Assembly: GCF_004193775.1 (NCBI RefSeq)
Contig: NC_041021.1
Location: 23,466,632 to 23,530,631 of the forward strand
Source: Glycine soja
Lineage: Eukaryota; Streptophyta; Magnoliopsida; Fabales; Fabaceae
Length of the DNA: 64,000 bases
Direction of reading: 5' to 3'
The position numbers and the translations under genes are program-made. Positions 1-11,725 of the stretch are shown here, piece by piece (position 1 is the stretch's first letter; each line of letters begins with the position of its first letter). The notes beneath the pieces were generated by a model. It was not told the DNA's origin. It saw only the letters and a program-made list of their open reading frames with translations, and ran no database searches.

Positions 1-1221
1 CAACCTGGCTCGCCTGGGCGAGCTGAGCTCGCCTGGGCGAGCTGGGCGGCAACCACCTCCCCTATTTTGCTATAAATAGGGGAGGAAGTGAAGAAGTAAA
101 GGGTTCAGCCCCTTAGGCACTTCTCTCTCTTTCGAATTTGCTTGGAAAAATTGTTTCCGTGAAGAAAATCTAAGCCGAGGCGCTTCCGAAACGTTTCCGT
201 AACGTTTTTCGTGAAGAATTTCGCGAAGGTTTCGACCGTTCTTCGACGTTCTTCATTTGTTCTTCATCGTTCTTCGATCTCCAACGGGTAAGTACCTCGA
301 ACCAAGCTTTTCGATTCATTCTATGTACCCATAGTGGTCCACATTGTGTTTCATGCATTTTTATTCTCGTTTTGTTTACTTTTTATACCCCCTCTTGACG
401 TGCTTAAGCCATTTTACTTAAGTCATTTCTCGCTTAACTTAAAAATAAAATAAATTTCCACCGAACGTTTGATTTGTATTATCCGTTAACTTCGGTTAAA
501 ATAAATTCCGACCGTTCGGTCGTGCCGTAACCACGTTGGAAATCAAAAAAGGAGGTAAAAAATAATATAATAATAAAAAAAAATCTTTTAGCAAAATAAA
601 GCGGAAAATCAATCGGATGTTTTCTCTTTGGGATTTCTCATTCTTAATCGAATTGATTAATAACTAAAGTGAAACTAATGCTAAAATCAACTCGCCTAGT
701 CAAGCTCGTCCATAAAAATAGGCTTTTGAAGTTTGTCATTTCAATTTCTCACTAAGTAAAATGGATCATTTTTAAGGTCCAATGCCTTAAAATGATCACC
801 ACTTAAGTAAAAAAGAATCACTTGATAAGAAAGAACTACGTAGGTCTGATTTTCTCATCCCAAATTGAGGAATACGTAGGAGCAAAGGGAAACACCCTTG
901 TCGACCACAAAAAAGAAAAAATATAAAAAGGGTATAAAGGATATAAGGACATAAAAGGGAACGTAAAAATCAAAGTCATGTTTGCACATTCGATTAAAGG
1001 CTGCCGTCCCTTGGGACGGACGTGTGGGGTGCTAATACCTTCCCCGTGCGTAAATACAACTCCTGAACCTTTCACTTAAAAGTTCGTAGATCGCGTCTTT
1101 TCCGGTTTTTCCGACGTTTTCCTCAAATAAACGTTGGTGGCGACTCCGCGCGTATTCCTTTCGTGGAACACGCATCCCGCGAGTCACGCGACGCCCTCCC
1201 GTCGAAGGGTAGGTTGCGACA
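1..1221 (+). mobile_element. 5' LTR (partial) of a Tat/Ogre-type Ty3/gypsy element
   Basis: The left end is cut by the window. The sequence matches the LTRs at 2088-3745, 26330-28124 and 34989-36588, and in reverse 7810-9412. Visible parts are two GCTCGCC-TG-GGCGAGC palindromes (8-23, 27-42), a TATAAATA box at 71-78, the TACGTAGG stem-loop at 836-884, an AATAAA-like signal near 1126, and the terminus GGTTGCGACA at 1221. A primer binding site follows after two bases, so this is the 5' LTR. About 1.15 kb lies downstream of the TATA box and would be transcribed. It has no coding capacity; the antisense ORFs in it recur in the other LTRs only because the LTRs are homologous. Confidence 0.85.
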
Positions 1222-1223
1222 GT

Positions 1224-1242
1224 TGGCGACTCCACTGGGGAC
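1224..1242 (+). other. Primer binding site (TGGCGACTCCACTGGGGAC)
   Basis: It starts two bases after the LTR end at 1221. The same sequence follows the LTR at 36588, and a mutated version follows the minus-strand LTR at 7810. This primer site type is known from Ogre/Tat elements, where it is assigned to a tRNA-Arg. It primes minus-strand DNA synthesis. Confidence 0.85.
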
Positions 1243-2087
1243 TGTTTTTAGAGAGTTAGGCCATTTAATCTTGTGCAAAGTTTTGCCATGACTTACTCCT
1301 TTGTTGGTTTCCCTTTATTATGTTCTTGTATATATAACTCTTTGATGCTTTTAGTGCATTTTTGTATGCATGAGGTAAATATTTATTCATTTCATGCACA
1401 CAAACACTAACACTATTTGCACACACGGTGAGTTGAAAAAGGGCCCTATACCCGGGTTCGTGGGAACATAAGGAGTGGAGGTGAATCTGTGATCATGCTA
1501 GGTCTCCGACTTGCTTGATTACAGTGAACCCTCATCTAGAGTTTTTTCTCTTTGAAAACATATTGTTGCTAGTAGTCCCTACTGCTGCAGTATGTTCTTC
1601 GAAGTGGATGATACCTCTAGAAACCATCAAGAGAGATATGACTACCTTGGGGGTTATTACTAAAAGCCTAGTTAGCTCTCTCCCTTATAGGTCCCTTAAA
1701 TAGGGGCACGGAGCAAACACGCTGCGTGCCATTTTTCACACTGCCATGCATAAGTGTCATATACCCTTTTGCTTATATTCAGTGAGTATTGTCATACTAT
1801 GTACATTCCCGTGTTGCGCCTTTCGCATATGCATCGCACATGGGTTCTGTCTTGATCCCCTCTGTAAACAAACCAACGAAGGGTCCGTGTCACCGTTTTA
1901 AATACATACGTTGGGGCACTTTGCTACCCCTAGACGTTGTATATAAGAAGGAGACAGTTTCTCGGGTTCCCGTATTCATAAATTGCATCTGTGTCATATG
2001 CATTTCTTCATGCATTCATCCATTCCACCCATGATAGATGTCGGAGTTTTGATTCGCACTAGATTTTATTTCACTTTAGTAAAACAT
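1243..2087 (+). mobile_element. Non-coding Tat leader, joined directly to the 3' LTR
   Basis: This is untranslated leader. Landmarks shared with the leaders at 7201-7789 (reverse), 13640-14061 (reverse) and 36610-37400 include CCCGGGTTC near 1451, the stretch about the bright line 'GGTCTCCGACTTGCTTGAT' near 1500, and GATACCTCTAGAAA near 1610. No ORF1, gag or pol follows. The internal region is only about 0.85 kb and then runs into LTR sequence. The copy is therefore a severe deletion derivative that could only have moved in trans, or it was deleted after insertion. Confidence 0.75.
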
Positions 2088-3745
2088 GGGATCCTTTGCT
2101 TGATGACATGCGACCTTTCTTTGGTCCTTGTGAGGTGCTTGGCACCCATCATTAGGCAATTTGTGAAATTCCAGGACATGCCAGAAAACCGAAAAAATAT
2201 TGATGCACAATCCGTAAGTTTCCGTGACACACCGGAAATCAAATGGAAGCATCGTTGCATAATTAAGTGAGATTCCGTAACATTCCGTAAGTCAAAAAGG
2301 GGATGATTATGTAATCCGCAAGGTTCCATAACATTACGGAAAGAAAACAAGTATCGTTACGAAATTCGTAAGTTTCCGTAACTTTACGAAAAAAGAATCA
2401 CCAAAAAAAGGCAGAGGGAGGTGTACTTAGTAAAAATGGGGGTGCAAATAGCACCCAGGCCCACTTGGGCCCTCCAGAATATTCCTCCAGAAGGCTGTTG
2501 CTTCTGGAGGAAGCAACCTGGCTCGCCTGGGCGAGCTGAGCTCGCCTGGGCGAGCTGGGCGGCAACCACCTCCCCTATTTTGCTATAAATAGGGGAGGAA
2601 GTGAAGAAGAAAAGGGTTCAGCCCCTTAGGCACTTCTCTCTCTTTCGAATTTGCTTGGAAAAATTGTTTCCGTGAAGAAAATCTAAGCCTAGGCGCTTCC
2701 AAAACGTTTCTGTAACGTTTTCCGTGAATAATTTCGCGAAGGTTTCGACCGTTCTTCGACGTTCTTCATCGTTCTTCGATCTTCAACGGGTAAGTACCTC
2801 GAACCAAGCTTTTCGATTCATTCTATGTACCCGTAGTGGTCCACATTGTGTTTCGTGCATTTTTATTCTCGTTTTGTTTACTTTTTATACCCCCTCTTGA
2901 CGTGCTTAAGCCATTTTACTTAAGTCATTTCTCGCTTTACTTAAAAATAAAATAAATTTCCACCGAACGTTTGATTTGTATTATCCGTTAACTTCGGTTA
3001 AAATAAATTCCGACCGTTCGGTCGTGCCGTAACCACGTTGGAAATCAAAAAAGGAGGTAAAAAATAATATAATAATCAAAAAAAATCTTTTAGCAAAATA
3101 AAGCGGAAAATCAATCGGACGTTTTCTCTTTGGGATTTCTCATTCTTAATCGAATTGATTAATAACTAAAGTAAAACTAAGGCTAAAATCAACTCGCCTA
3201 GTCAAGCTCGTCCATAAAAATAGGCTTTTAAGGTCCAACGCCTTAAAATCGGAAGTTTGTCATTTCAATTTCTCACTAAGTAAAATGGATCATTTTTAAG
3301 GTCCAACGCCTTAAAATGATCACCACATAAGTAAAAAAGAATCACTTGATAAGAAAGAACTACGTAGGTCTGATTTTCTCATCCCAAATTGAGGAATACG
3401 TAGGAGCAAAGGGAAACACCCTTGTCGACCACAAAAAAGAAAAAATATAAAAAGGGTATAAAGGATATAAGGACATAAAAGGGAACGTAAAAATCAAAGT
3501 CATGTTTGCACATTCGATTAAAGCCTGCCGTCCCTTGGGACGGACGTGTGGGGTGCTAATACCTTCCCCGTGCGTAAATACAACTCCCGAACCTTTCACT
3601 TAAAAGTTCGTAGATCGTGTCTTTTCCGGTTTTTCCGACGTTTTCCTCAAATAAACGTTGGTGGCGACTCCGCGCGTATTCCTTTCGTGGAACACGCATC
3701 CCGCGAGTCACGCGTCGCCCTCCCATCGAAGGGTAGGTTGCGACA
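2088..3745 (+). mobile_element. 3' LTR of the plus-strand Tat element
   Basis: Homologous to 1-1221. The TATA box is at 2583-2590, the paired GCTCGCC palindromes at about 2521-2556, the TACGTAGG module at 3360-3408, and the end ...TTGCGACA at 3745. The first roughly 25 bases of a normal LTR (TGTCATACCCTAATTTCGTC) are missing, so the internal deletion ran into the LTR. It carries an extra copy of the GGTCCAACGCC hairpin at 3224-3250 that the LTR at 1-1221 lacks. It abuts a minus-strand LTR fragment at 3746, so this element probably inserted into that LTR; the left flank lies outside the window. Confidence 0.75.
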
Positions 3746-4131
3746 GGCCTATACTCAAATTACTATTTACACCCCTATCTTGATAAGTTCACCCCACCTT
3801 CTTCCGTAATTTACAGAAAAGTTACGGAAGCATATATGACTTAACTTTCATCTTTTTTTCTCTTCCCTTTCACCAATGTTAAGTGGAATATGCTTACCCA
3901 AGGTTTTCAGAAATTTTACGGAAGCATTACGGAAGCGACGAAAGCCCCGAAAACCATTTTTCAAAAACGTGGAGGAGCATTACGGATTGCACAATAATGT
4001 CTCCTTTCGAATCTCGACATGTCGCGGAACTTCACGGATTGCTTAATGATGGGTGTCAAGTTCCTCGAAGCGGTCAAGCGACGGTTGCATGCCATCAAAC
4101 AATGGTCCCCAGAAGAAATTAGGGTATGACA
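3746..4131 (-). mobile_element. Truncated 3' LTR of the minus-strand Tat element
   Basis: Read on the minus strand it begins TGTCATACCC at 4131 and contains the usual U3 start, including repeated CGTAA/TTACGGAA palindromes. It is cut at 3746 by the plus-strand LTR ending at 3745. It lies in the same orientation as the LTR at 7810-9412, so it is best read as the 3' LTR of that element. Confidence 0.7.
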
Positions 4132-5251
4132 CCACCATTGGGGCTCTTCTATTGTTGTTGGGGGCAACGTTGGAGGCATATTCAAACTTGCCTTTCCTCA
4201 GTCGGGACTCGATTCTTTCTCCGGCAAAGATGAGGTCTGCAAAGTTAGCCGACATATATACTATCATCTTCTTGTTGTGGAACGTAGCCAACATATCTAC
4301 CATAATCGTGATCATTTCCCTTTCAATCATAGGTGGGACGACTTGGGCTGCTAGGTCTCTCCACCTTTGAGCATACTCTTTAATGGACTCATGTTCCCGC
4401 TTGGTCATGCTCTGAAGTTGGTTCCGATCAGGAGCCATATCCGTGTTGTATTGGTACTGCCTAATGATGGCAGTTGCCAAGTCTTTCCATGACTGGATCT
4501 GAGAAGCTTCCAGATTGGTGTACCATGCCACTGTTGCTCCGGCAAAGCTATCTTGAAAGAAGTGCATTAACAGCTTTTCGTCCGTAGAATATGCCCCCAT
4601 CCTTTAGCAATGCATCCGAAGATGACCTTTTGGACATGTCGTCCCTTTGTATTTATCAAAATCTGGTACTTTAAACTTGGGAGGAATGATGATGTCAGGT
4701 ACCAGACACAGATTCGCTAAATCTGAGAACGGATAGTTGCCGAGGCCTTCTACCACTCTCATCCTCTCTTCAAGTAGATCAATTTTTCCTTTGTCTTTTG
4801 TAATGGGAACGAGTTCCTTAATGGGTGCGGATGGAGACGGGACGTGGCAGACTATGTTTGGTTGGGGCAACTCATGGGGGGCTGGTTCCTTGAGGGGAAG
4901 TAGAGGGCCTAAATGGGCATTTCCTTCATCATCTTCTTGCAGAGGATAGTCGGCATGAGGAGGGAGTTGCCCCTCGAAGGTAGGGGCTTGGTTCAAATCG
5001 TCTGGAGCGGTACGGGGAGTGAAGTCTAGAGGCAAACCATAAGGGTAGGCTTGAGGACTATACCTCCGATTTAAACCCATCGCGTTTCTGTCTCGACCCA
5101 AGTTTATTGCAGGCTGTAGCACCGGTTCCACTTCCCTAGCAGTATTGGAAGCGGTCGCCGTAGCATTATCTTCTATAGTTTTTTGAATCTTTAGCATGAC
5201 CTCTGTGATAGAAGCCATCTGATCTTTTAAGGCCGATAGGTCGGCCATCAT
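4132..5251 (-). pseudogene. Tat/Ogre gag, 3'-truncated and with an internal stop
   Basis: The minus-strand frame from 5251 begins with a Met-rich helical segment and continues to a conserved PPKFKVPDFDKYKGTTCPK motif just before the capsid-like retrotransposon gag domain. An in-frame stop lies at 4604-4606, and the same frame resumes with MGAYSTDEKLLMHFFQDS. The domain runs through KEYAQRWRDLAAQV and then breaks at 4132, where LTR sequence begins. The zinc-knuckle-like part and all of pro-pol are absent. It should encode the structural protein of the intracellular particle, but this copy is dead. The clean gag-to-LTR joint suggests template switching during reverse transcription or later deletion. 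Confidence 0.85.
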
Positions 5252-5524
5252 CTATTCTTGCACTCCCTCTTCGTTATCCATCTTACTTCTGGATCGGGTG
5301 TTATAGGGGTGCCTTTGCGCTTTTTTAGTTATGGTGAGTTCCCTAAAGAAACAAACAGTGGTGAGCATGCCATCAAAACATGAATATGCTAATGAATGAT
5401 CAGATCACTTGGATCCACCTCAAGGCCTTTTTAGACAACGTGATGAGTTTCAGAACTTCTCTTTTATAAAAAGGAACAAAAGCTTTTATCTAGCCAAGAT
5501 CATACAAAAGTGTTACAACAGAAC

Positions 5525-7200
5525 CTAACGATTTCTAATTATATGGACCATTAAATCTATCATGTGTTGACAGTAATTGATTAGCCCGTGAATTTCCTCT
5601 GGGGCTGAACATACTTCGGCGATGGCTTTTGCTTTGGCTAGTAGTCGCGGGAGGTCTTGACTTCCATTTAAGGTCAAGGCGAACCTATCCATCCACATGG
5701 TCGCTTCTTGATGCAATGCATCAATCACCCTTCCTCTTGCTTCCTTCTCGGCGTACGCTTGTGCGAAGTCCTCTACTAGTTTTTTTTCATGGGTCAAAGA
5801 CTGGTTTAACTCTTCTTTGTACTGCCCTATTATAGCTAGCATGCTTTGCTCCGTGGCTTCTAGGTGTTGGGCCAAACTCCTCTTGGATCTTGAGCAAGCA
5901 GCTAACTCCTCCTTTAAGACCATGCCATGTACTCGTGACTGATCTCTTTCCTCTCTTCGGAGCTTGAACTCATTGTTGCTGCCCCACAAAGCTCCTCGGA
6001 ATTTATCTCGGCCATGCTCTTCCTTGCAAGCCCTCTTGGTTTCTCGTTCGAGGGCTCTTGCAGTAGCCGCATTTTCCTCTCGTAATTTGGCACACTCTTT
6101 CCGGATGTCTGTAGCGACTAACTTGAGTTTTTCTTTGGCGAGTCTTGCCTTTCCTAGCTCTGATTTTAGAGCTTGGACTTCTTCATCCTCTTCCGGAGCT
6201 TCGAAGTTCTCCTCGTTGATAATTTTCTACTTGGAGAGCCAATCTAACCCTCGTGTATGAACTCTTAGCCATTCATGATAACCACCGATGATGCCATTAC
6301 GGATGCCCCTAAGTTCTTTATCTTTCCTTAATAGGTTTTTCCACGCCTTGTGGACTCTTTGTACAATCTTGAAACTTTGCGCGCCGAAATCTCTCACAAG
6401 GAAAGGCGAGAGGCTCTCTTCCATCGATGCTCCCCTCATGGGGTACCCTAACTTTCTTATAGCAAGTGTGGGATTATAGTTAATACAACCCCTCGTCCCT
6501 ATCAACGGAATGTTTGGGTAATCCCCACATGAGAAGAAAACTCCCTCCTTTCCTTCCTTCCATTGAGGAAACCAGTTGATTATGTTGCCTCCTATCCCAG
6601 CCAAGTATTGGTCCCAATCTACTATTCTCTTTTCGACGCACGAGCGATAACTTTGAAGCGGACACGGGTGCCTTATGTCTTGTTGGAATAGGTGCGAAAC
6701 CAACCACACACAAAGAGCGGGTAAGTAGCAAACAATCCGTGCATTTTTTTTCTCGCACCTTCGGTCAAATGTAACAAATAAGTCCGCCAAGATAGCTACC
6801 ACCGGGCTCTCCTTTGCTTTATACGATCCAACTCTCTCGCCGAATCTCCGACCACAGCTGCAATCTTGCTCAAGGAGGGAAGAAACCCGGAGAAAAGATA
6901 CGGTTTTCTTCCCCCAAGAGGGCATCCAAAAATCTCCTCAAATTCTTCAACAGTCGGTACTATTTGGAAGCCCCCAAACGTGAAGCATCTCAACGGCTGG
7001 TCATAGTATTGGGCGACAGATACAACGGCTTCCGTAAATACATCCGCTGTGGTCAAATCTAAAATCTTTCCGTACACTATGCGGAAGGCTTGCCTTTGGA
7101 GGGGTCCCATCAACCGTCCCAACTCTTTAAGGCTAGTGACATCTAGGCCCTTAATCTTGACTTGATAGAATCTTTTTCCATTTTGATTTGTCCCCATCAT
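5525..7200 (-). pseudogene. Tat/Ogre ORF1 (extra ORF upstream of gag), broken
   Basis: Minus strand. The N-terminal part (7200-6796) holds the conserved CFTFGGFQIVPTVEEFEEI and CPLGGRKPY motifs. After an internal deletion of roughly 70 codons with a frameshift near 6830, it continues from KESPVVAIL to GIIGGYHEW (to 6227). A stop at 6227-6229 interrupts, and the same frame then runs on to 5525. That last part is charged, likely coiled coil, and ends with a conserved LTLNGSQDLPRLLAKAKA helix. Tat/Ogre elements are known for such an extra ORF between leader and gag; its function is not established. The 5252-5524 gap to gag is non-coding spacer. Confidence 0.8.
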
Positions 7201-7789
7201 TTACCTTAAAAGGGGTGAATCAAGGCTCCTATATGAATGATGCAATGCGCAAAAGCATAACACGGGGATGTACACAGCATGGCAATATCCACAAATAATC
7301 ATACAACAAAGGCATCCATGACATTTAGGTTATATGCATGGCAGTGTTTAAAAGGCACGCTGCGTGTTTGCTTCGTGCCCCTATTTTAAGGACCTATAGG
7401 ACAATATATAGGGGTCTCTAATAACTACTCCCAACGATCCATATCTCACATGGTTGTTTTCTAGAGGTATCATCACTCAAGATAATAATATTGCGGCGGT
7501 ATGGAATACCAGCGACAACACATTATAAAGAGAGAAAGCTCTAGACGAGGTTTCACTATTATCAAGCAAGTCGGAGACCTAGCATGACCATAGATCCACC
7601 CCCACTCCTTAGATTTCCATGAACCCGGGTATAGGGCCCCTTTTTACTCAAACCCGTGGGTGCTTAGAATGCGGTGTAAAAATGTGGAAAAGACAACAAT
7701 TATTATTTTTACATAGTTCAAGAAAAAACGCACACACAAAGTTTCATAATTCAACACTTTCCTAAAATAGGCCTAACTCACAAAAACAA
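7201..7789 (-). mobile_element. Non-coding leader of the minus-strand Tat element
   Basis: Reverse-orientation match to the leader at 1243-1750 and 36610-37240, including the CCCGGGTTCATGG block near 7620-7630 and GATACCTCTAGAAA near 7470. No ORF is supported. Confidence 0.75.
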
Positions 7790-7807
7790 TCCCCAGCGGA
7801 GTAGCCC
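7790..7807 (-). other. Degenerate primer binding site
   Basis: On the minus strand, two bases after the LTR end at 7810, the sequence reads GGGCTACTCCGCTGGGGA. It corresponds to the intact site at 1224 but has several changes, including loss of the leading TGG. The copy is old. Confidence 0.75.
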
Positions 7808-7809
7808 AC

Positions 7810-9412
7810 TATCGCAACCTACCCTTTTGCAGGCGAGCGAGGCGAGGCTCACGGGTGCGTCTTCCAAAGGAGGAAATGCGCGGAGTGGCCACCAACGTTT
7901 ATTTGTGGAAAACGTCGGAAAAACCGAAGGAAACCGGTCATGAAGAATATTCCAGATTCGGGAGTTGTATTTACATTTGAGGAAGGTATTAGCACCTCTC
8001 ATGTTTGTCCCAAAGGACAACAGCCTTAGATTAGAATTGTGTGAAATTATATATCTAAACTTTTATTTCTCTTTTTATTTTTGAGATCGACAAAAGCGGG
8101 GCTCTTACTCCTACGTACCCTCCATCGAAGAGGAAATCAGACCTACGTAGTTCTTTCTAAAGGGCGAATCAAGCGATTCTTTTTACTTGGAAGGTGGTCC
8201 TTTTAAGGCGTTGGACCTTAAAATGACCCATTTTTACTTGGTGAGAAAAACTGAGGTATCGAACCTTAAAATCCTTTTTAGTGATTTTTTGCGGACGAGC
8301 TTGACTTTGCGAGTTGATTTTAGCCTTAGATTCACTTTAGTTATTAGTCAATTCAATTAAGAAAGAGAACCCCAAAGAGAAACGTCCGATTGATTTTTTT
8401 TGTTTATTTTACTAAAAGATATTTTTTATTATTATATTATTATTTTACCTCTTTTTGGTTTCCAACGTGGTTACGGCATGACCGAACGGTCGGATTTCAT
8501 TTTAACAGAAATTAACGGATATTACAAATCAAATGATCGGTGGAAATTTATTTTATTTTTTGATTTGGCGAGAAAATGACTTAAGTCAATGACTAAAGCA
8601 CGCAAAAGGGGGTACAGAAAGTAAATGAAACGAAAATGAAAGTACGCGAAACAAATGGGGACCACCAAGGGTACATAGAATGAATTGAAAAGTTCGATTT
8701 CGGGAACTTACTGGTTGAAGACCGAAAAACGACGAAGAACGAACGATTAACGACGAAGAACGGTTAAAAATCTTGGCGAAATCACCCACAGAAACGTTAC
8801 GAAAGTGCCTCGGCTTGGATTTTCTTCATGGAAACAATTTTTCTCACTAATTTTAAGTGATCCCAAAATACAAGAAGGGCTAGACCCCTTTCTCCTTCAC
8901 TCCTCCCCCTATTTATAGGAAAATAGGGGAGGAGCTTGCCACCCAGCTCGCCCAGGCGAGCCAGGTTGCTTCCTCCAGAAGCAACCGCCTTCTAGAGGAA
9001 CATCCTAAAAGGCCCAAGTGGGCCTGATTGCTATTTGCACCCCATTTTTACTAAATACACCCCCTTTGCTTTTTTTGGTGATTTTTTTTCCGTAACGTTA
9101 TGAAACTTTATGAATTTCTTAACGATACTTGTTTTCTTTCCGTAAGGTTACGAGACCTTACGGGTCACGTAATTACTCCTTTTTTGGCTTTCGGAATGTT
9201 ACGAAACCTCACGGATTGCGTAACAATGCTTCCTTTTGATTTCTGGCATGTTACGGAAACTCACGAATTGTGTAACAATGCTTCCTTTTGATCTCTGGCA
9301 TGTCACAAAACTTCACGTATTGTGCAACAAAGGGTGCCAAGTACCTCGAAGCGGTCAAACAATGGTTGCATGCCATCAGACAATGGTCCCCGGACGAAAT
9401 TAGGGTATGACA
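7810..9412 (-). mobile_element. 5' LTR of the minus-strand Tat element
   Basis: A complete LTR of about 1603 bp. On the minus strand it begins TGTCATACCC at 9412 and ends ...TTGCGATA at 7810. The TATA box (minus) lies at 8910-8917, with one GCTCGCC/GGCGAGC palindrome just upstream (about 8945-8960). The TACGTAGG stem-loop is at 8107-8150 and a GGTCCAACGCC hairpin at 8200-8225. Sequence beyond 9412 is gag-protease coding DNA of another Tat element, so this element is nested in it. Confidence 0.85.
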
Positions 9413-11725
9413 CTCTTCAGCGAAGGTGAGGTAATTGTTGGCTGTGATGTTATTGATGATCCTTTCAAAGCCTTATACTGAGATGTATCGGGCTACATGA
9501 GCTTCATTCAAGACTTTTACCAACAAAGCTCGGTGAGGCTCAGAGCTCATGAGCAGCTCCAGAAGGGAGACTCTAGGCGGGGTCTTGTTGAGTTGTTCCA
9601 TGACTTTGAACTCACTTTATTAGATAATGCGGAGGAACTCGCTGGCCTCCTCGAGTGATACCTCTTTCTTGCCGCAGCCTTCTCTTCCCACGACAAATTC
9701 CTCCGTCGAAACATCCTCGTCCGATGCGGGGATCACTTTGACATTTTGTCCTTCGGTCACCTTTGTTTTCCCTTTAGCGTTTGCGGGCTGCATTGGCAGG
9801 CTAGGAGGTGCGAACACGCAACCGCTGCGGGTTATGCCGCTCAGCTCGGTGATGTGGGTTACTTTGGCTGATAGTGAGCCGATGTCGGTAGCTTCTTCCT
9901 TCCTACCGCCCGAAGGGGCGTACCTACTCACCTCGATGGCATTAACAGCTCCCCCTCCATGATTGGCAAGATGGTTTGTCTTTATGTTGGGCCCGTCCTC
10001 TTGAAACGTCAACCCTCCGGCTTCTATCAAGCCTTGGACCTTGCTCTTCAAGGCCAAGCACTGTTCGACCGAGTGGCCCGGGGTTCCCCCATGGTATGTG
10101 CAGGTCGCGCTAGGGTTATACCACTTTGGGAATGGAAGCTGGAAGATCCTTCCCAAAATCACCATGACCAATTGGTTGGCGATGAGAGATGGCAAGAGGT
10201 CCCCATACGTCATTGGGATCAGGGTGAAATTCTGAGTCTGCCTTGGTGAATAGTTCCTCGCTGTGTTGGAGTCCTTGCCAAAGTGGGCATTGTTGGCCGG
10301 GTGAGGCTGGGTTGGAACCGAAGCCTGAGGAGCCCCCCTCTGTGGGGGCGTGGGCGCCCTTGGCTGGGCGAGCACTGTGTCAGAAGAGCCCCCGGCGCGA
10401 GCTGAAAAACTTGGGTGATGTTGTGCATATTGGTGGGTACCGTGGGGGGTTTGCTGTGGCTTGGGCCATGCAGGTGTTGAAGTGACGGTATGGGCATCTC
10501 CCTCTTTCTTCTTCGCCCCAGCTGTTCCGATACTCCTGCCGCTGGCACCTACTAAGGAGACGTAATCAAACTTTCCCATCTTCAAACCCACCTCGATCCT
10601 TTCTCCGGTGAAAACCAAGTCCGTGAAGCCAGAGCGCATGTAGCCCACTAATTTCTCATAGTAGAATACAGGCAAGTTATCCACTATCATAGTAACCATT
10701 TCTCTCTCGACCATGGGAGGGGCTACTTGTGCTGCTAGGTCCCTCCAACGCTGAGCGTATTCTTTAAAAGACTCGTGTTCCTGTTTACTCATGTTTTTTA
10801 GTTGAGTTCGGTTGGGAGCCATATCAGAGTTGTATTGATACTGCCTAAGGAAGGCCGTAATCGGATCCTTCCAGGTGTGGATGCGGGAAGCTTCTAGGTT
10901 AGTGTACATGATGACTGCTGCCACAACCAAATTATCTTGAAAGAAATGCATCAATAATTTCTCGTCCCTGGAATATGCACCCATCTTTCAAAAGTACATT
11001 TTTAGGTGATTCTTAGGACATGTCGTCCCTTTGTACCTATCGAAATCAGGTACCATGAACTTTGGAGGGATGACAACGTCCGGCACCAGGCCCAGGTCAG
11101 TCATGTCTGCGAACGAATAATCGCCAAATCCATCAATATCCCTCAATCTCTCTTCGATGAGATCGAGTTTTTCCTTTCTGTCCGCTGCCGGGAGCGGCCC
11201 TTCCACGAACTGAAACATTGGCTGCGTTGGGTGGTTTTGAGGCTCTCCCGTGATGTTGGGTTGAGGTAGTGCGTTGGGCGCCGGCCCCTCAACAGGAAAC
11301 GAGGAGTAGGAGTCGATGTCTCCCTGAGCGCGCTCTCGAGAATTCTCATGGACGTCGTCAATATGCCGAGGAGGCTCCCCTTCGAGGATGAGGGGAGTAG
11401 TGTGACCCACGTCTTCATGCATGGGTGGTGGTGTGTAGTTGGGTGGTAAACCGTAGGGGTAAGCACCTCCGTTGTACCCCGGATGGGGGTTGCTGACATG
11501 CCCTGGTGTGTTTCTCCCTCGTCCCACGATGTTTGGAATGGGATGGTGCGTAGCGGTTGGGAGAGCCGGGTTTGCCTCGGTAGTCGTGCTAGCGGCGATG
11601 ATGGCCACGTTCCTCTCCATTAGTTTTTTCATTCCTAGCATGGCCTTCATCATAGAAGCCATTTGTTCTTTCAAATCCAACATGTCGACTTTCATCTGTT
11701 CCTGTACTTCCTCTAGGTCACCCAT
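9413..11725 (-). pseudogene. Tat/Ogre gag and start of protease, interrupted
   Basis: The minus-strand frame from 11725 starts MGDLEEVQEQMKVDM and reaches PPKFMVPDFDRYKGTTCPK. A TGA at 10988-10990 breaks it, and the frame continues from MGAYSRDEKLLMHFFQDN. The capsid-like domain spans about 10984-10560. A Pro/Gln-rich linker follows, then a zinc-knuckle-like CX2HX5HX4C motif (CTYHGGTPGHSVEQC) near 10110-10060, and an acidic tail. Two stop codons lie at about 9617-9622. The frame then resumes as SEFKVMEQLNKTP...LLELLMSSEPHR, the gag-protease junction, with one more stop. It is cut at 9413 by the LTR inserted at 9412. The protease catalytic site itself is not present. Confidence 0.85.

Noticed and set aside
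836..1075. Antisense 79-residue ORF (MKGSGVVFTHGEG...), also at 3360-3599 and similar at 27771-27980
   Set aside because: It lies across the LTR stem-loop modules and recurs only because the LTRs are homologous; it is disrupted in the LTRs at 7810-9412 and 34989-36588.
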